From an uncultured Lentisphaerota bacterium (GTDB lineage Bacteria > Verrucomicrobiota > Kiritimatiellia > CAIQIC01), in NCBI GenBank assembly GCA_903896925.1, contig CAITZM010000136.1:34464-98463 (forward strand): a stretch of DNA of 64,000 bases. Reading direction: 5' to 3'. Numbering within the stretch: position 1 is the first letter of the stretch; every line of letters begins with the position of its first letter. Below, piece by piece: positions 16,132 through 24,259 of this stretch. A program made the position numbers and the translations under genes. Under the pieces are notes generated by a model. It did no database searches, was not told the origin of the DNA, and was given only the letters and a program-made list of their open reading frames with translations.

Positions 16132-17444
16132 AAATACCCCTGACCCTTTCAACCCTACTGCTGGCCTCACTCGGCACTGCACCCGCGGCGGATATTTTCG
16201 TCGCGCCGGCCGGCGACGATGCCAATCCCGGCACCGAAGCCAAGCCGTTCGCCACCGTCCAGCGCGCGCAACAGGCCGTGGCACCGGGGGACACGGTCTT
16301 CCTCCGCGGCGGTACCTATCGCATGACGGAAGAGCAGATCGCGAAACGCAAGAGCATCTTCGCCTGCATCACCCTCCTGGACAAAAGCGGCGAACCCGGC
16401 AAGCCGATCACCTACCGCGCCTACAAGGACGAAAAGCCGGTCTTCGATTGTTCGGCGGTCAAGCCTGCGGGGATGCGGATTGATGCGTTCTTCGTTTCGG
16501 GCTCCTGGTTGCACCTGCAAGGCCTCGAGGTCACCGGCGTGCAGGTGACGATCAGAACGCACACGCAGTCCATCTGCTTCGAGAACAACGGCAGTCACAA
16601 CATCTATGACCGGCTCTCGATGCACGACGGCCAGGCCATCGGCATCTATAGCGTGCGCGGCTCCAGCAACCTGTTCGTCAATTGTGATGCATGGAACAAC
16701 TGGGATCACACCTCGGAAGACGGCAAGGGGGGCAATGTGGATGGCTTCGGCTGCCATCCCCCCAAGGGAAGCGTGGGCAATGTCTTTCGCGGTTGCCGCG
16801 CGTGGTACAACAGCGACGATGGCTACGACTGTATCGGTGCGGCGGAGGCCGTGACGTTCGAGAACTGCTGGGCGTTGTACAGCGGGCTCGACGCGACCGG
16901 CGCGAAACTGGGCGATGGCAACGGCTTCAAGGCCGGCGGCTACGGCAAGCGGCCGGCCAGCGGGCTGCCGTCGCCGATCCCGCGTCACGTGGTGCGCGGT
17001 TGCGTGGCCGTGGGCAACCGCAGCAGCGGTTTCTATGCGAATCATCACCCCGGCGGTTGCGACTGGCTCAACAACACTGCTTTCCGCAACAGCATCAATT
17101 TCAACTTCCTCGGCCGGCTGGCCGACAACGTCACGGACGTGCCCGGCAGCGGCCACCGCATCCGCAACAACCTGAGCTATCGCAGCCGCGGGCTGGTCAC
17201 CAGCTTCAAGCCAGAGCAGAACGAGGCCGACCACAACAGCTTCGCGCCGGAGATGAAACTCGGCGACCGCGATTTTGTGAGCCTGGATGAAAAGCAGATG
17301 CTGCTGCCCCGCCAGGCTGACGGCAGCCTGCCGGTGATCACCTTCCTGCATCCGGTGGAGGGCAGCGCGTTGCTCGGTGGCGGCGTGGAGGTCGGCCTGC
17401 CCTTCCGCGGCGCCAAGCCCGACCTCGGCGCGTTCGGGCGGTGA
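16128..17444 (+). CDS. PL9-like exported pectate lyase (right-handed beta-helix)
   Basis: 438 residues with signal peptide (LTLSTLLLASLGTAPAA). DIFVAPAGDDANPGTEAKPF starts the beta-helix; later come AWNNWDHTSEDGKGGNVDGFG, AWYNSDDGYDCIGAAEAVTF, ENCWALYSG and DGNGFKAGGYG. The aspartate-rich turns and the GNGFK(x)GG segment, with candidate catalytic Lys268, match family PL9, in which a lysine is the Bronsted base and calcium is bound by aspartates. Expected activity is cleavage of homogalacturonan or rhamnogalacturonan by beta-elimination. Last gene of the ATGA-coupled chain; about 300 bp of noncoding DNA follow. Confidence 0.78.
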   Translation: MKIPLTLSTLLLASLGTAPAADIFVAPAGDDANPGTEAKPFATVQRAQQAVAPGDTVFLRGGTYRMTEEQIAKRKSIFACITLLDKSGEPGKPITYRAYKDEKPVFDCSAVKPAGMRIDAFFVSGSWLHLQGLEVTGVQVTIRTHTQSICFENNGSHNIYDRLSMHDGQAIGIYSVRGSSNLFVNCDAWNNWDHTSEDGKGGNVDGFGCHPPKGSVGNVFRGCRAWYNSDDGYDCIGAAEAVTFENCWALYSGLDATGAKLGDGNGFKAGGYGKRPASGLPSPIPRHVVRGCVAVGNRSSGFYANHHPGGCDWLNNTAFRNSINFNFLGRLADNVTDVPGSGHRIRNNLSYRSRGLVTSFKPEQNEADHNSFAPEMKLGDRDFVSLDEKQMLLPRQADGSLPVITFLHPVEGSALLGGGVEVGLPFRGAKPDLGAFGR

Positions 17445-17462
17445 GCGACGCCTGTGAGGTTC

Positions 17463-17482
17463 GCGGGAGCAGGAGCTCCCGC
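17463..17482 (-). repeat. REP-like hairpin with TCCT loop (minus strand)
   Basis: Perfect 8-bp stem GCGGGAGC / GCTCCCGC around AGGA. On the minus strand it reads TGGGCGGGAGC then loop TCCT, like the element at 5477. It may also help end transcription after the PL9-like gene, although no T-run follows. Confidence 0.5.
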
Positions 17483-17495
17483 CCACAAGAGAGCT

Positions 17496-17525
17496 GTCGT
17501 TGCCGGGGGCAGCGACGTTCGCTAC
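17496..17525 (-). repeat. REP-like GTAG hairpin, reverse orientation
   Basis: GTCGTTGCC and GGCAGCGAC arms (one G-T pair), four bases, then CTAC; minus strand reads GTAGCGAAC and the hairpin. Confidence 0.45.
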
Positions 17526-17671
17526 AGCCGCGCACACAAGTAACCACTTGTCTGCTGCCGAGAGGTGTGGTCCTCCTGTCGAACTCTTTCCGGGCGACGC
17601 ATGTTCCGGCCGGCTTACGGGTGCGAGCAAATGTATGAACCAACGGAGCTGTCGCACGTGTGCCTCCGGAC

Positions 17672-17688
17672 TTCGGTGTTCGATGTTC
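17672..17688 (-). repeat. Partial copy of the 41-bp dispersed repeat
   Basis: TTCGGTGTTCGATGTTC is identical to the end of the repeat at 62783-62823 and to the reverse complement of the start of the copy at 49867-49907. Confidence 0.6.
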
Positions 17689-17709
17689 CGCGCGCCGCGC
17701 ACAATGTGC

Positions 17710-17739
17710 TTGCCAGCCGGATGCGTCGGACGCTATGCA
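17710..17739 (+). promoter_or_regulatory. Promoter candidate, possibly leaderless
   Basis: TTGCCA (17710-17715), 18-bp spacer and TATGCA (17734-17739). The ATG at 17746 is 7 bp after the -10 box, so the transcript could begin at or beside the start codon. No Shine-Dalgarno sequence is visible. Confidence 0.4.
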
Positions 17740-17745
17740 GGGCGC

Positions 17746-20409
17746 ATGAAAACAATCCTGTTGGCGCTGTGTCTCGGTGTGGCCGCGCTCGGCGTGGCAT
17801 CGGCGGTGGAACTCCATGTGGCGCCGGGCGGCCACGACGCGGGGTCGGGGACGGTCGACAAGCCGTTGGCCTCGCTCACCGGCGCGCGCGATGCCGCGCG
17901 CAAGCTCGCCAAGCCGGTACGTGTCATCGTTGCCGACGGACGCTATGAAATTTCCGCGCCAATCGAGCTCGGCCCCGAGGATGGCGGCGTCAGCTACGAG
18001 GCCGCGCCGGGCGCGCATCCTGTAATCAGCGGTGGGAAAATCATTGGCGGCTGGAAGCAGGCGGCGAACGGGCTGTGGCAGGCGCAGGTGCCGGAAGTCG
18101 CTGCCGGCCGGTGGTACTTCGAGCAGCTCACGGTCAATGGCCAGCGCGCGGTGCGGGCGCGGACGCCGAACGAGTTCTGGTTCTACACGCGCTCCGTCCG
18201 CGAGGAGGCGCTCGGCAAGGACGCGGGCAAAGTGCTGGGCAAAAAGGCGCGTCCGGCGCATGCGCAGCAAACCGTGGGGCTCTATCCCGCCGACTATGCA
18301 GCGGTGGCGCAACTGACCACGGCGGAACTCAAGGATGTGAACATGGTGGTGTTGCACAAGTGGGACAACACACGGCGCTTTCTCGATGGTCTCAACCCAG
18401 GGGAACAGGCCCTAACCACCTTAGGCGGCGGCATGAAGCCGTGGAACTCGTGGGGCCGCAACACGCCGTATTACCTCGAAAATTTCTTCGCTGCGCTCGA
18501 TCAGCCCGGCGAGTGGTTCCTTGCGCGCGATGGCGTGCTCTCCTATCTGCCGCGCCCTGGCGAGGACATGGCCAAGGCTATGGTCGTCGCACCGGTTGTG
18601 GAAAAACTGCTCGTCATCAAGGGCGATGCGGTGGCGGGTAGGTTCGTCAGGCAGGTGACCTTCCGCGGGCTCTCGTTCCAGGACGCGGCGTGGAATATGC
18701 CGCCGGGCGGCTTCGAGCCGATGCAGGCGGCGGCGGCGATCGAGGCGGCGGTCATGGCCGACGGCGCGCGGCAGCTGGCGTTCGAGGATTGCGAGATCGC
18801 GCACGTCGGCGCGCACGCCATCTGGCTGCGGCAGGGTTGCACGGAATCCTCGCTGCGCCGCTGCCATATCCACGATTTTGGCGCCGGCGGCGTCCGTATC
18901 GGCGAGACGCGTATCGCGAAAAACCCGGCCGAGCGCACGGGGCGCAATGTGGTCGATAACAACATCATCCGCCACGGCGGCTACACCCTGCCGTGCGCGG
19001 TCGGCCTATGGATCGGCCAGAGCGGCGGGAACTCCGTGACGCACAACGAGATCGCCGATCTGTTCTACACCGGCATCAGCGCGGGCTGGACGTGGGGCTA
19101 CAACGAAAACCTTGCCAAGAACAACACCTTTGCCTTCAACCACGTCCACCACCTGGGTTGGGGCGTGCTGTCCGACATGGGCGGCATTTATACGCTCGGC
19201 CCCTCGGAAGGCACGGTGGTCACGAACAACGTCTTCCACGACATCCACGCCTATTCCTACGGCGGCTGGGGCCTCTACACCGACGAAGGCAGCACCGGAA
19301 TCCTGTTCGAGAACAACCTCGTCTATAACACGAAGACCGGCGGCTTCCACCAGCACTACGGCAGGGAGAACACCGTCCGCAACAATATCTTCGCGTTCAG
19401 CAAGCAGCCGCAGCTTGCGGCGACGCGCGTCGAAAAACACCTCTCGTTCACCTTCGAGCGCAACCTCGTGATCTGGACCAACGACTCCCCGCTGCTCGGC
19501 GGGCCGTGGGACAAGATCCAGCTCGTCACGCGCAGCAACTGCTACTGGAACGCCGGCGGCGGCAAGGTGGATTTCGTCGGCAAGCCGTTTGCCGATTGGC
19601 AGGCGCGCGGGCAGGACGCCGGCAGCCTGATCGCCGACCCGCTGTTCGAGGACGCCTTGCGCCACGACTTTCGCCTGAAGTCCGGCTCGCCCGCGAACAA
19701 AATCGGTTTTAAACCTTTCGACCCGGCGCTGGCCGGCGTCTATGGCGACAATGCGTGGATCGCGCTGGCGCGGAACGAAACCTACCCGCCGCTGCGCATC
19801 GCGCCGGAGCCGCCGCCGACCGCGGTCGCCGACACCTTCGAACACGCCGCCGTCGGCTCCACGCCCAATAGCTTCGAGGCGCACGTCGAGAACAAGGGCG
19901 ACAGCATCCGCGTCACCGACGAAACCGCCGCGGGCGACAAGCGCTCGCTCAAAGTTACCTGCGCGCCCGGGCTGCAGCACAGTTTCTATCCCTACCTGAA
20001 CTACCACGTAAACTACGCCACAGGCGTCGTCCAGAATGCGTTCGACCTGCGCGTCGAGAAGGGCGCACAGGTCAGCTTTGAGTGGCGCGACGACCATGTG
20101 TCGCCTTATCAGACCGCGTTGCACTTCACGATCCGCGGCGGCAAGCTGGACTTTGGCGACGGCGCGCCCATCGCGGTACCCGCCGGACAGTGGGTGCATT
20201 TCGAAGTGACGGCCGTCGTCGGCCCGGCCAGCACGGGCAAGTACACGCTGCGCGTCACCGTGCCCGGCCAGAACGCGGTCGAGTTTAAGGATCGCCCGTG
20301 GACGATGCCGAAGTTCGAACGGCTCACCTGGGTCGGCTACACCAGCGGCGCAAGGACGAACACCGCGTACTACCTCGACAATGTCCGGCTCAACCTGACC
20401 GCGCCCTGA
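17746..20409 (+). CDS. Large exported right-handed beta-helix protein with C-terminal beta-sandwich
   Basis: 887 residues with signal peptide ([17 protein letters not shown]). Opens [20 protein letters not shown] like many parallel beta-helix polysaccharide lyases and hydrolases. The helix (about 30-650) carries repeats such as [45 protein letters not shown] and [16 protein letters not shown]-terminal domain (about 690-885; [29 protein letters not shown]) resembles a concanavalin-type lectin fold. Likely acts on an acidic or rhamnose-containing polysaccharide; family not assignable by eye. Extending the frame upstream gives no signal peptide, so 17746 is preferred. A hairpin with T-run follows its stop. 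Confidence 0.75.
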   Translation: MKTILLALCLGVAALGVASAVELHVAPGGHDAGSGTVDKPLASLTGARDAARKLAKPVRVIVADGRYEISAPIELGPEDGGVSYEAAPGAHPVISGGKIIGGWKQAANGLWQAQVPEVAAGRWYFEQLTVNGQRAVRARTPNEFWFYTRSVREEALGKDAGKVLGKKARPAHAQQTVGLYPADYAAVAQLTTAELKDVNMVVLHKWDNTRRFLDGLNPGEQALTTLGGGMKPWNSWGRNTPYYLENFFAALDQPGEWFLARDGVLSYLPRPGEDMAKAMVVAPVVEKLLVIKGDAVAGRFVRQVTFRGLSFQDAAWNMPPGGFEPMQAAAAIEAAVMADGARQLAFEDCEIAHVGAHAIWLRQGCTESSLRRCHIHDFGAGGVRIGETRIAKNPAERTGRNVVDNNIIRHGGYTLPCAVGLWIGQSGGNSVTHNEIADLFYTGISAGWTWGYNENLAKNNTFAFNHVHHLGWGVLSDMGGIYTLGPSEGTVVTNNVFHDIHAYSYGGWGLYTDEGSTGILFENNLVYNTKTGGFHQHYGRENTVRNNIFAFSKQPQLAATRVEKHLSFTFERNLVIWTNDSPLLGGPWDKIQLVTRSNCYWNAGGGKVDFVGKPFADWQARGQDAGSLIADPLFEDALRHDFRLKSGSPANKIGFKPFDPALAGVYGDNAWIALARNETYPPLRIAPEPPPTAVADTFEHAAVGSTPNSFEAHVENKGDSIRVTDETAAGDKRSLKVTCAPGLQHSFYPYLNYHVNYATGVVQNAFDLRVEKGAQVSFEWRDDHVSPYQTALHFTIRGGKLDFGDGAPIAVPAGQWVHFEVTAVVGPASTGKYTLRVTVPGQNAVEFKDRPWTMPKFERLTWVGYTSGARTNTAYYLDNVRLNLTAP

Positions 20410-20423
20410 TTTTGCCGCGCGGC

Positions 20424-20443
20424 GGGCACAGGCCTGCCCTTTT
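20424..20443 (+). terminator. Weak intrinsic terminator candidate
   Basis: GGGCA, six-base loop, TGCCC and TTTT, 15 bp after the beta-helix gene stop. The short stem and T-run make it modest. Confidence 0.45.
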
Positions 20444-20482
20444 ACACCACCCGTGAGTTGTGTGTGCCGTTCACAGACGTCT

Positions 20483-20505
20483 GTAGCGGCGGCCTGTGGC
20501 CGCCG
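20483..20505 (+). repeat. REP-like GTAG hairpin
   Basis: GTAG, CGGCGGCC, loop TGT, GGCCGCCG: perfect 8-bp stem. Confidence 0.6.
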
Positions 20506-20777
20506 ACGGCGCTCACAGAGCGCCAGAAAAGAGTCTGTTGCGGTCTGCCCTGCGTCTCCGATTTCTTTGCGCTTCCTTTCCTGTCTCGCCTTTCTGCCGC
20601 AAAGCGGCACTCTTCAGTCGGCCATCGGCCCTGTTCACACCTGATGGCGCCGTGTCCGAACGCCCAGTATTCGGAAGTCGTGTACGCCGCCGCCGCGGTA
20701 GGGTTCTACCCCATAGTCCAGGTTCATCCTGCGGGCTAGCATGCGCGCAGAAATACGTCAGCTGAAAGGACAAACAG

Positions 20778-21068
20778 ATGAAGAACCCAGCAGGTCAAAT
20801 AGCGTTGGTGACGGCGTTGGTGGCGGTGGTTTCGGGTTGCGCCACGTTTCATTCCGACGAAGTGACGGTGCCCTGGAACAGCGTGCCCTCGGTGGTGCAG
20901 TCCACGATCGATGCCCACAAGTACGGCGGCGTGGTGAGCAATGTCGAGATGGAGCGGAAGAAGTGCGGGTTGGTTTATGAAGCCAAGGTGCAAGGGCAGG
21001 CAGGCCGGTGCAGCGAAGTCACCGTGGCGGAAGACGGCCAGCTCTTGAAGTATAAATCGGAAAAATAG
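20778..21068 (+). CDS. Small lipoprotein with PepSY-like domain
   Basis: 96 residues. The lipobox VVSGC (Cys at about residue 20-21) predicts lipid attachment after export. The remainder (VPWNSVPSVVQSTIDAHKYG, NVEMERKKCGLVYEAKV, EVTVAEDGQLLKYK) has the two-strand-helix pattern of PepSY-like proteins, in which the helix 'VPxxVQxTI' is followed by a Y-E-(A/V)-K-V strand. Role unknown; these domains often inhibit proteases or sit in the envelope. AAAGGACAAACAG precedes the ATG. It is followed 12 bp later by the outer-membrane protein gene, so the two probably form an operon. Confidence 0.72.
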   Translation: MKNPAGQIALVTALVAVVSGCATFHSDEVTVPWNSVPSVVQSTIDAHKYGGVVSNVEMERKKCGLVYEAKVQGQAGRCSEVTVAEDGQLLKYKSEK

Positions 21069-21080
21069 AAAAGGAGCATC

Positions 21081-21593
21081 ATGAAGAAAAATCAGATCAG
21101 CCTGCTGGTATGCGTAGGATTGTTGGCGTGTGCGCTGGGCACGCGGGCCGAGGATAGCGGGTTGCGCCTTGGTGCGGGAGCGAACTATTGGACCGCGGTC
21201 AAGAACATCGATGTGGACACCATCGACAAGCATGGTTTCTCCTTTCTTGGAACCGTACAATATTGGCCATCGTGGATTGGCGTCGAAGCCGACCTCGAAT
21301 GGTTCAAACACGGCTATGCCGGCGCCGCGCAGGACGTCTGGTCGCCCCAAGGCTATCTGATCGTCGGCAAGACGCTCTACGGTGCGGTCGGCATTGGCGG
21401 CTATTATTCCGATGGCGAGTGGGCTAACAACCCATTCTACGCCTTCCGCATTGGCGCCGACCTCGAAGTGCTCCCGCGCATCCATCTGGACATCAACGCC
21501 ACCTACCGCTTCCAGGATTGGTCCTCGCTCAATACCTCCAACATCAAGAGCGATACAATCATGCTCGGCGTGGCCGCCCGCGTTGCGCTCTGA
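21081..21593 (+). CDS. Small outer-membrane beta-barrel-like protein
   Basis: 170 residues with signal peptide (ISLLVCVGLLACALGTRA). The mature part alternates hydrophobic and polar residues in strands rich in aromatic girdle residues (LRLGAGANYWTAVKN, FSFLGTVQYWPSWIGVEADL, YLIVGKTLYGAVGIGGYYS, HLDINATYRFQDW) and ends in a strand, AARVAL. This is the look of an eight-stranded barrel. Function unknown. A strong AAAAGGAGCATC ribosome site precedes the ATG. It shares a likely operon with the lipoprotein, ended by the GTAG hairpin and T-run at 21618-21646. Confidence 0.7.
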   Translation: MKKNQISLLVCVGLLACALGTRAEDSGLRLGAGANYWTAVKNIDVDTIDKHGFSFLGTVQYWPSWIGVEADLEWFKHGYAGAAQDVWSPQGYLIVGKTLYGAVGIGGYYSDGEWANNPFYAFRIGADLEVLPRIHLDINATYRFQDWSSLNTSNIKSDTIMLGVAARVAL

Positions 21594-21615
21594 GCGCTGG
21601 CGCCGGTGTCGGTTT

Positions 21616-21682
21616 GTAGCCGGGATCGTTGATCCCGGCTTTTTTTGGGCTTTGGTGGGCCGGGATCACAGATCTCGGCTAC
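21616..21682 (+). repeat. Inverted pair of GTAG hairpins (BIME-like)
   Basis: Forward copy: GTAG at 21616, stem CCGGGATC / GATCCCGG with loop GTT. Reverse copy: GCCGGGATC, loop ACA, GATCTCGGC and CTAC ending at 21682. GTAG lies on the outer side of both arms, as in classical REP doublets. Confidence 0.65.
21618..21646 (+). terminator. Intrinsic terminator (first arm of the REP pair)
   Basis: 10-bp stem AGCCGGGATC / GATCCCGGCT, loop GTT, then seven T residues, 25 bp after the stop of the outer-membrane protein gene. A mobile hairpin appears to serve as a terminator here. Confidence 0.7.
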
Positions 21683-21879
21683 AGGGCGGGCTCATGCTTA
21701 CATCCCATTGCTCCCTTCACTTTGAGCTATGAGGGTGGGCATTGCCAGGGTCATCCTTTCATGGCGCCGGAAAATTTGATTGGAAATATGGCCAAGGTCT
21801 GGACAATGCAGCGTGCGCCAGCGCCGGTGGGGTCGGAACAGGCCATGCGTGGCGGGCGCGGGTAACACAGGAGCAAAAC

Positions 21880-23280
21880 ATGAATCGTCGCAGCTTCATC
21901 ATGACAGGCGCCGGCGCACTCGCAGTGTCGGGCCTCGCGCCGCTCGCGCTGGGCGCAACCAAATCCAAGGACGCGGCGAAAGCGCCGGCGGCGCCGAAGG
22001 CGATCCAGCGGTTCGGCGACGGGCGGGACTGGTATTTTGAGAAGCGCTTCGGGATGTTTGTCCACTGGGGCCTCTACTCCATCCCCGGCTGGCACGAGCA
22101 ACACCAGTGGCGGGCGCGGGTGCCGCGCGCGGAATTCGTCAAGCTGGCGGCCCAGTGGAACCCGGCTCTGTTCAACCCGGAGGTCTGGCTCGATCTGCTG
22201 CAGGCGGCAGGGATGAAGTACATCTGCCTGACGACGAAACACCACGATGGTTTCTGCCTGTGGGATACGAAGCAGACCAGGTTCAACACGATGAACACGC
22301 CCTACGGCAAGGACATCGTCAAGCAGCTCGCGGACGCCTGCCACAAGCGGGGCGTACCGCTGTGCCTCTACTACTCCATCGCCGATTGGAACCAGCCGAA
22401 CTACCCGAACGAGGGTCGGCACCACGAGCTGCCTCCGCAGGCGGGTGACGCGCCCGACTGGAACAAATACCTCGATTTTCTCCGCGCACAGGTGCGTGAG
22501 CTGTGCACGAACTACGGCGAGATCCACGGCTTCTGGTGGGACATGAATGTGCCCAAGCACAAGGATCCCTCGATCAACGCGATGATCCGCCAGCTCCAGC
22601 CCAAGGCGGTGATCAACAACCGCGGCTTCGACGAGGGCGATTTCGGCACGCCGGAACGCGACTACGAGAAGGACGAGGCCAACGGCTTCGACCGGCTGAC
22701 CGAAGCCTGCCAGTCGGTGGGCGTGGAAAGCTGGGGCTTCCGGCGCGACGAGGATTACTACACCGACCGGCATCTGGAGCGCAGCATCGACCGCTACCTG
22801 GCGCGCGACGGAAATTATTTGCTCAACGTCGGGCCGCAGCCCGACGGTGTGATCCCGGAGGTGTCCGCAGGTATTCTGCGGCGCATCGGCCAGTGGTATG
22901 GCTCGGTCAAGGAGTCGCTTGAGGGCGTGCAGCCGGCTTCGCACCTGACCGGCAACCGCAATGTGATGCTCACGCGGCGCGAGCGCACCCTCTACGTCCA
23001 CATGAACAAGGACATGCTCGGCGATGGCGTGAAGCTCAAGCCGTTCAACGTCCTGCCGAAGAGCGCCGTGCTGCTCAACACGGGCAAGCCGGTGGACTGC
23101 GTCGTGAACCTGACGCCCGCCGATCATCTGGAGCAGAAGGTCTACCTGCGCCTGATGCATCTGCCTGCGAACGAAATGGCGAACACCGTCCTCGTGGCCA
23201 AACTGGAGTTCGACCGCCCGCTGGAGGAACTCGCCCGGGCCGGTACCGGCGCCGAGAAAGTCAGCGAGTTTCAGAAGTAA
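21880..23280 (+). CDS. Exported alpha-L-fucosidase (GH29)
   Basis: 466 residues. N-terminus MNRRSFIMTGAGALAVSGLA is a Tat-type signal. The catalytic barrel shows KRFGMFVHWGLYSIPGWHE, LTTKHHDGFCLWDTKQTRFN, LCLYYSIADWNQPNYP and GEIHGFWWDMN, where Asp221 matches the GH29 nucleophile in the (W/F)-(F/W)-D strand end. LLNVGPQPDGVIPEVS near residue 315 is the usual end of the catalytic domain; a short beta domain follows. Removes terminal alpha-L-fucose from oligosaccharides or glycans in the periplasm. Start at 21880 has CAGGAGCAAAAC upstream. Single gene, downstream of the REP pair. Confidence 0.93.
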   Translation: MNRRSFIMTGAGALAVSGLAPLALGATKSKDAAKAPAAPKAIQRFGDGRDWYFEKRFGMFVHWGLYSIPGWHEQHQWRARVPRAEFVKLAAQWNPALFNPEVWLDLLQAAGMKYICLTTKHHDGFCLWDTKQTRFNTMNTPYGKDIVKQLADACHKRGVPLCLYYSIADWNQPNYPNEGRHHELPPQAGDAPDWNKYLDFLRAQVRELCTNYGEIHGFWWDMNVPKHKDPSINAMIRQLQPKAVINNRGFDEGDFGTPERDYEKDEANGFDRLTEACQSVGVESWGFRRDEDYYTDRHLERSIDRYLARDGNYLLNVGPQPDGVIPEVSAGILRRIGQWYGSVKESLEGVQPASHLTGNRNVMLTRRERTLYVHMNKDMLGDGVKLKPFNVLPKSAVLLNTGKPVDCVVNLTPADHLEQKVYLRLMHLPANEMANTVLVAKLEFDRPLEELARAGTGAEKVSEFQK

Positions 23281-23409
23281 CAGGCCTCTCTTGTCAAGCG
23301 GGTCTGGTTCAAGTGCCAGCAGGGAGCGGCGGCTTCCCCGGTTGCCTGCAAGAACTTCGCCGGGGCCAGCCCGCCGCCGCGGCTGAAACGTCATGGAGAA
23401 TGATCGGGC

Positions 23410-23438
23410 TTGACCGGCGGGGCGCGGGCGGGTTATGT
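23410..23438 (+). promoter_or_regulatory. Promoter of tRNA-Gly
   Basis: TTGACC (23410-23415) and TTATGT (23433-23438) with a 17-bp spacer, placing transcription start just before the tRNA at 23450. Confidence 0.6.
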
Positions 23439-23449
23439 GGAGGCGGTTT

Positions 23450-23523
<74 letters not shown>

Positions 23524-23550
23524 TTATTTTTGGCAAAACTGTTTCTGGTG

Positions 23551-23579
23551 TTGACGTGTGCTGGGACGGCGCATAAAGT
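23551..23579 (+). promoter_or_regulatory. Promoter of the pilus/secretin operon
   Basis: TTGACG (23551-23556), 17-bp spacer, TAAAGT (23574-23579): the best sigma-70-like promoter in the window. It starts about 30 bp before the first gene of the pilus set at 23619, which has AGAGGTG as ribosome site. Confidence 0.7.
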
Positions 23580-23618
23580 CGCCCTGTTTTTGATTCGTCT
23601 GCGCTAAGAGGTGTCATT

Positions 23619-24239
23619 ATGAAACGCTGGGCATGGATGACAATATTTGGAGTGGCGAGCGTCGCGATCATGGCGTCGGCGGCTCCGTCGACGCCGGCGC
23701 CTGCGGCCGGCCCGGGCGGGCTGAGCGCGAGAGCGGTGCAGCTGAAAAAGCTGGACGTCCAGCCCAAACTGCTGACTCCGCAGTTTCAGGTTACGCCGAC
23801 CCCGCCGGCCTCGAAGGTGCCGCGCTACTGGTATCAGATGACCCTGCATTTCGATACGCATCTGGAGTGGACGGACGACTTGGATCTCCGGTGCTATGTG
23901 TTGCTGAAACCCAAGGCGGGGGTGCCGGGGGGCAAGGCGATGTTGCTGCGGGGCGATGTGACCTTGGTCAATGTGGCGAAGGGCAAGCATAAGTGCGATT
24001 TCTTCGTGCATCCGAGCACCCTGATGCGCTATGGCGAGGTGGAGATGGTGGCGGTGCTGGCCACTAAGTCAGACCAGTTGATCGGTATGCTGAGTCAGCC
24101 GCAGAGCCCGAAACGCTGGTGGGAAGACTATCAGCCGGTGCCTAACATGGTGTTGAAGCGCGGCGACACACCGTGGGCGGTGATCAACTACGACGATTTC
24201 GAGCAGGTGAAGGACACGGCCCCCGGGGCTGCACGGTAA
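23619..24239 (+). CDS. Exported protein of the pilus-like cluster (Amuc_1102 position)
   Basis: 206 residues with signal peptide (WAWMTIFGVASVAIMASAAP). The mature part is beta-rich: VPRYWYQMTLHFDTHLEWTD, LDLRCYVLLKPKAG, LLRGDVTLVNVAKGKHKCDF and YGEVEMVAVLATK. It stands first in an operon followed by PilM, Amuc_1100-like, Amuc_1099-like and secretin genes. In Akkermansia muciniphila the protein in this place (Amuc_1102) has an immunoglobulin-like fold related to archaeal pilus proteins. I infer equivalence from position, size, export signal and beta character, not from clear sequence identity. It might be a structural or periplasmic component of the apparatus. Confidence 0.62.
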   Translation: MKRWAWMTIFGVASVAIMASAAPSTPAPAAGPGGLSARAVQLKKLDVQPKLLTPQFQVTPTPPASKVPRYWYQMTLHFDTHLEWTDDLDLRCYVLLKPKAGVPGGKAMLLRGDVTLVNVAKGKHKCDFFVHPSTLMRYGEVEMVAVLATKSDQLIGMLSQPQSPKRWWEDYQPVPNMVLKRGDTPWAVINYDDFEQVKDTAPGAAR

Positions 24240-24259
24240 CGACTACGGGAATTTCCGGC

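Larger units (their letters stand above)
17445..17745. other. Intergenic region with two hairpins, a repeat fragment and a promoter candidate
   Basis: Holds REP-like hairpins at 17463-17482 and 17496-17525, a 17-base match (17672-17688) to the 41-bp repeat found at 49867 and 62783, and a promoter candidate at 17710-17739. Confidence 0.5.
20410..20777. other. Intergenic region with terminator and REP-like hairpin
   Basis: Contains a terminator candidate (20424-20443), one GTAG hairpin (20483-20505) and a short GGTAG-GGTT-CTACC palindrome (20697-20710). I see no gene and no clear promoter for the lipoprotein gene at 20778. Confidence 0.45.
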
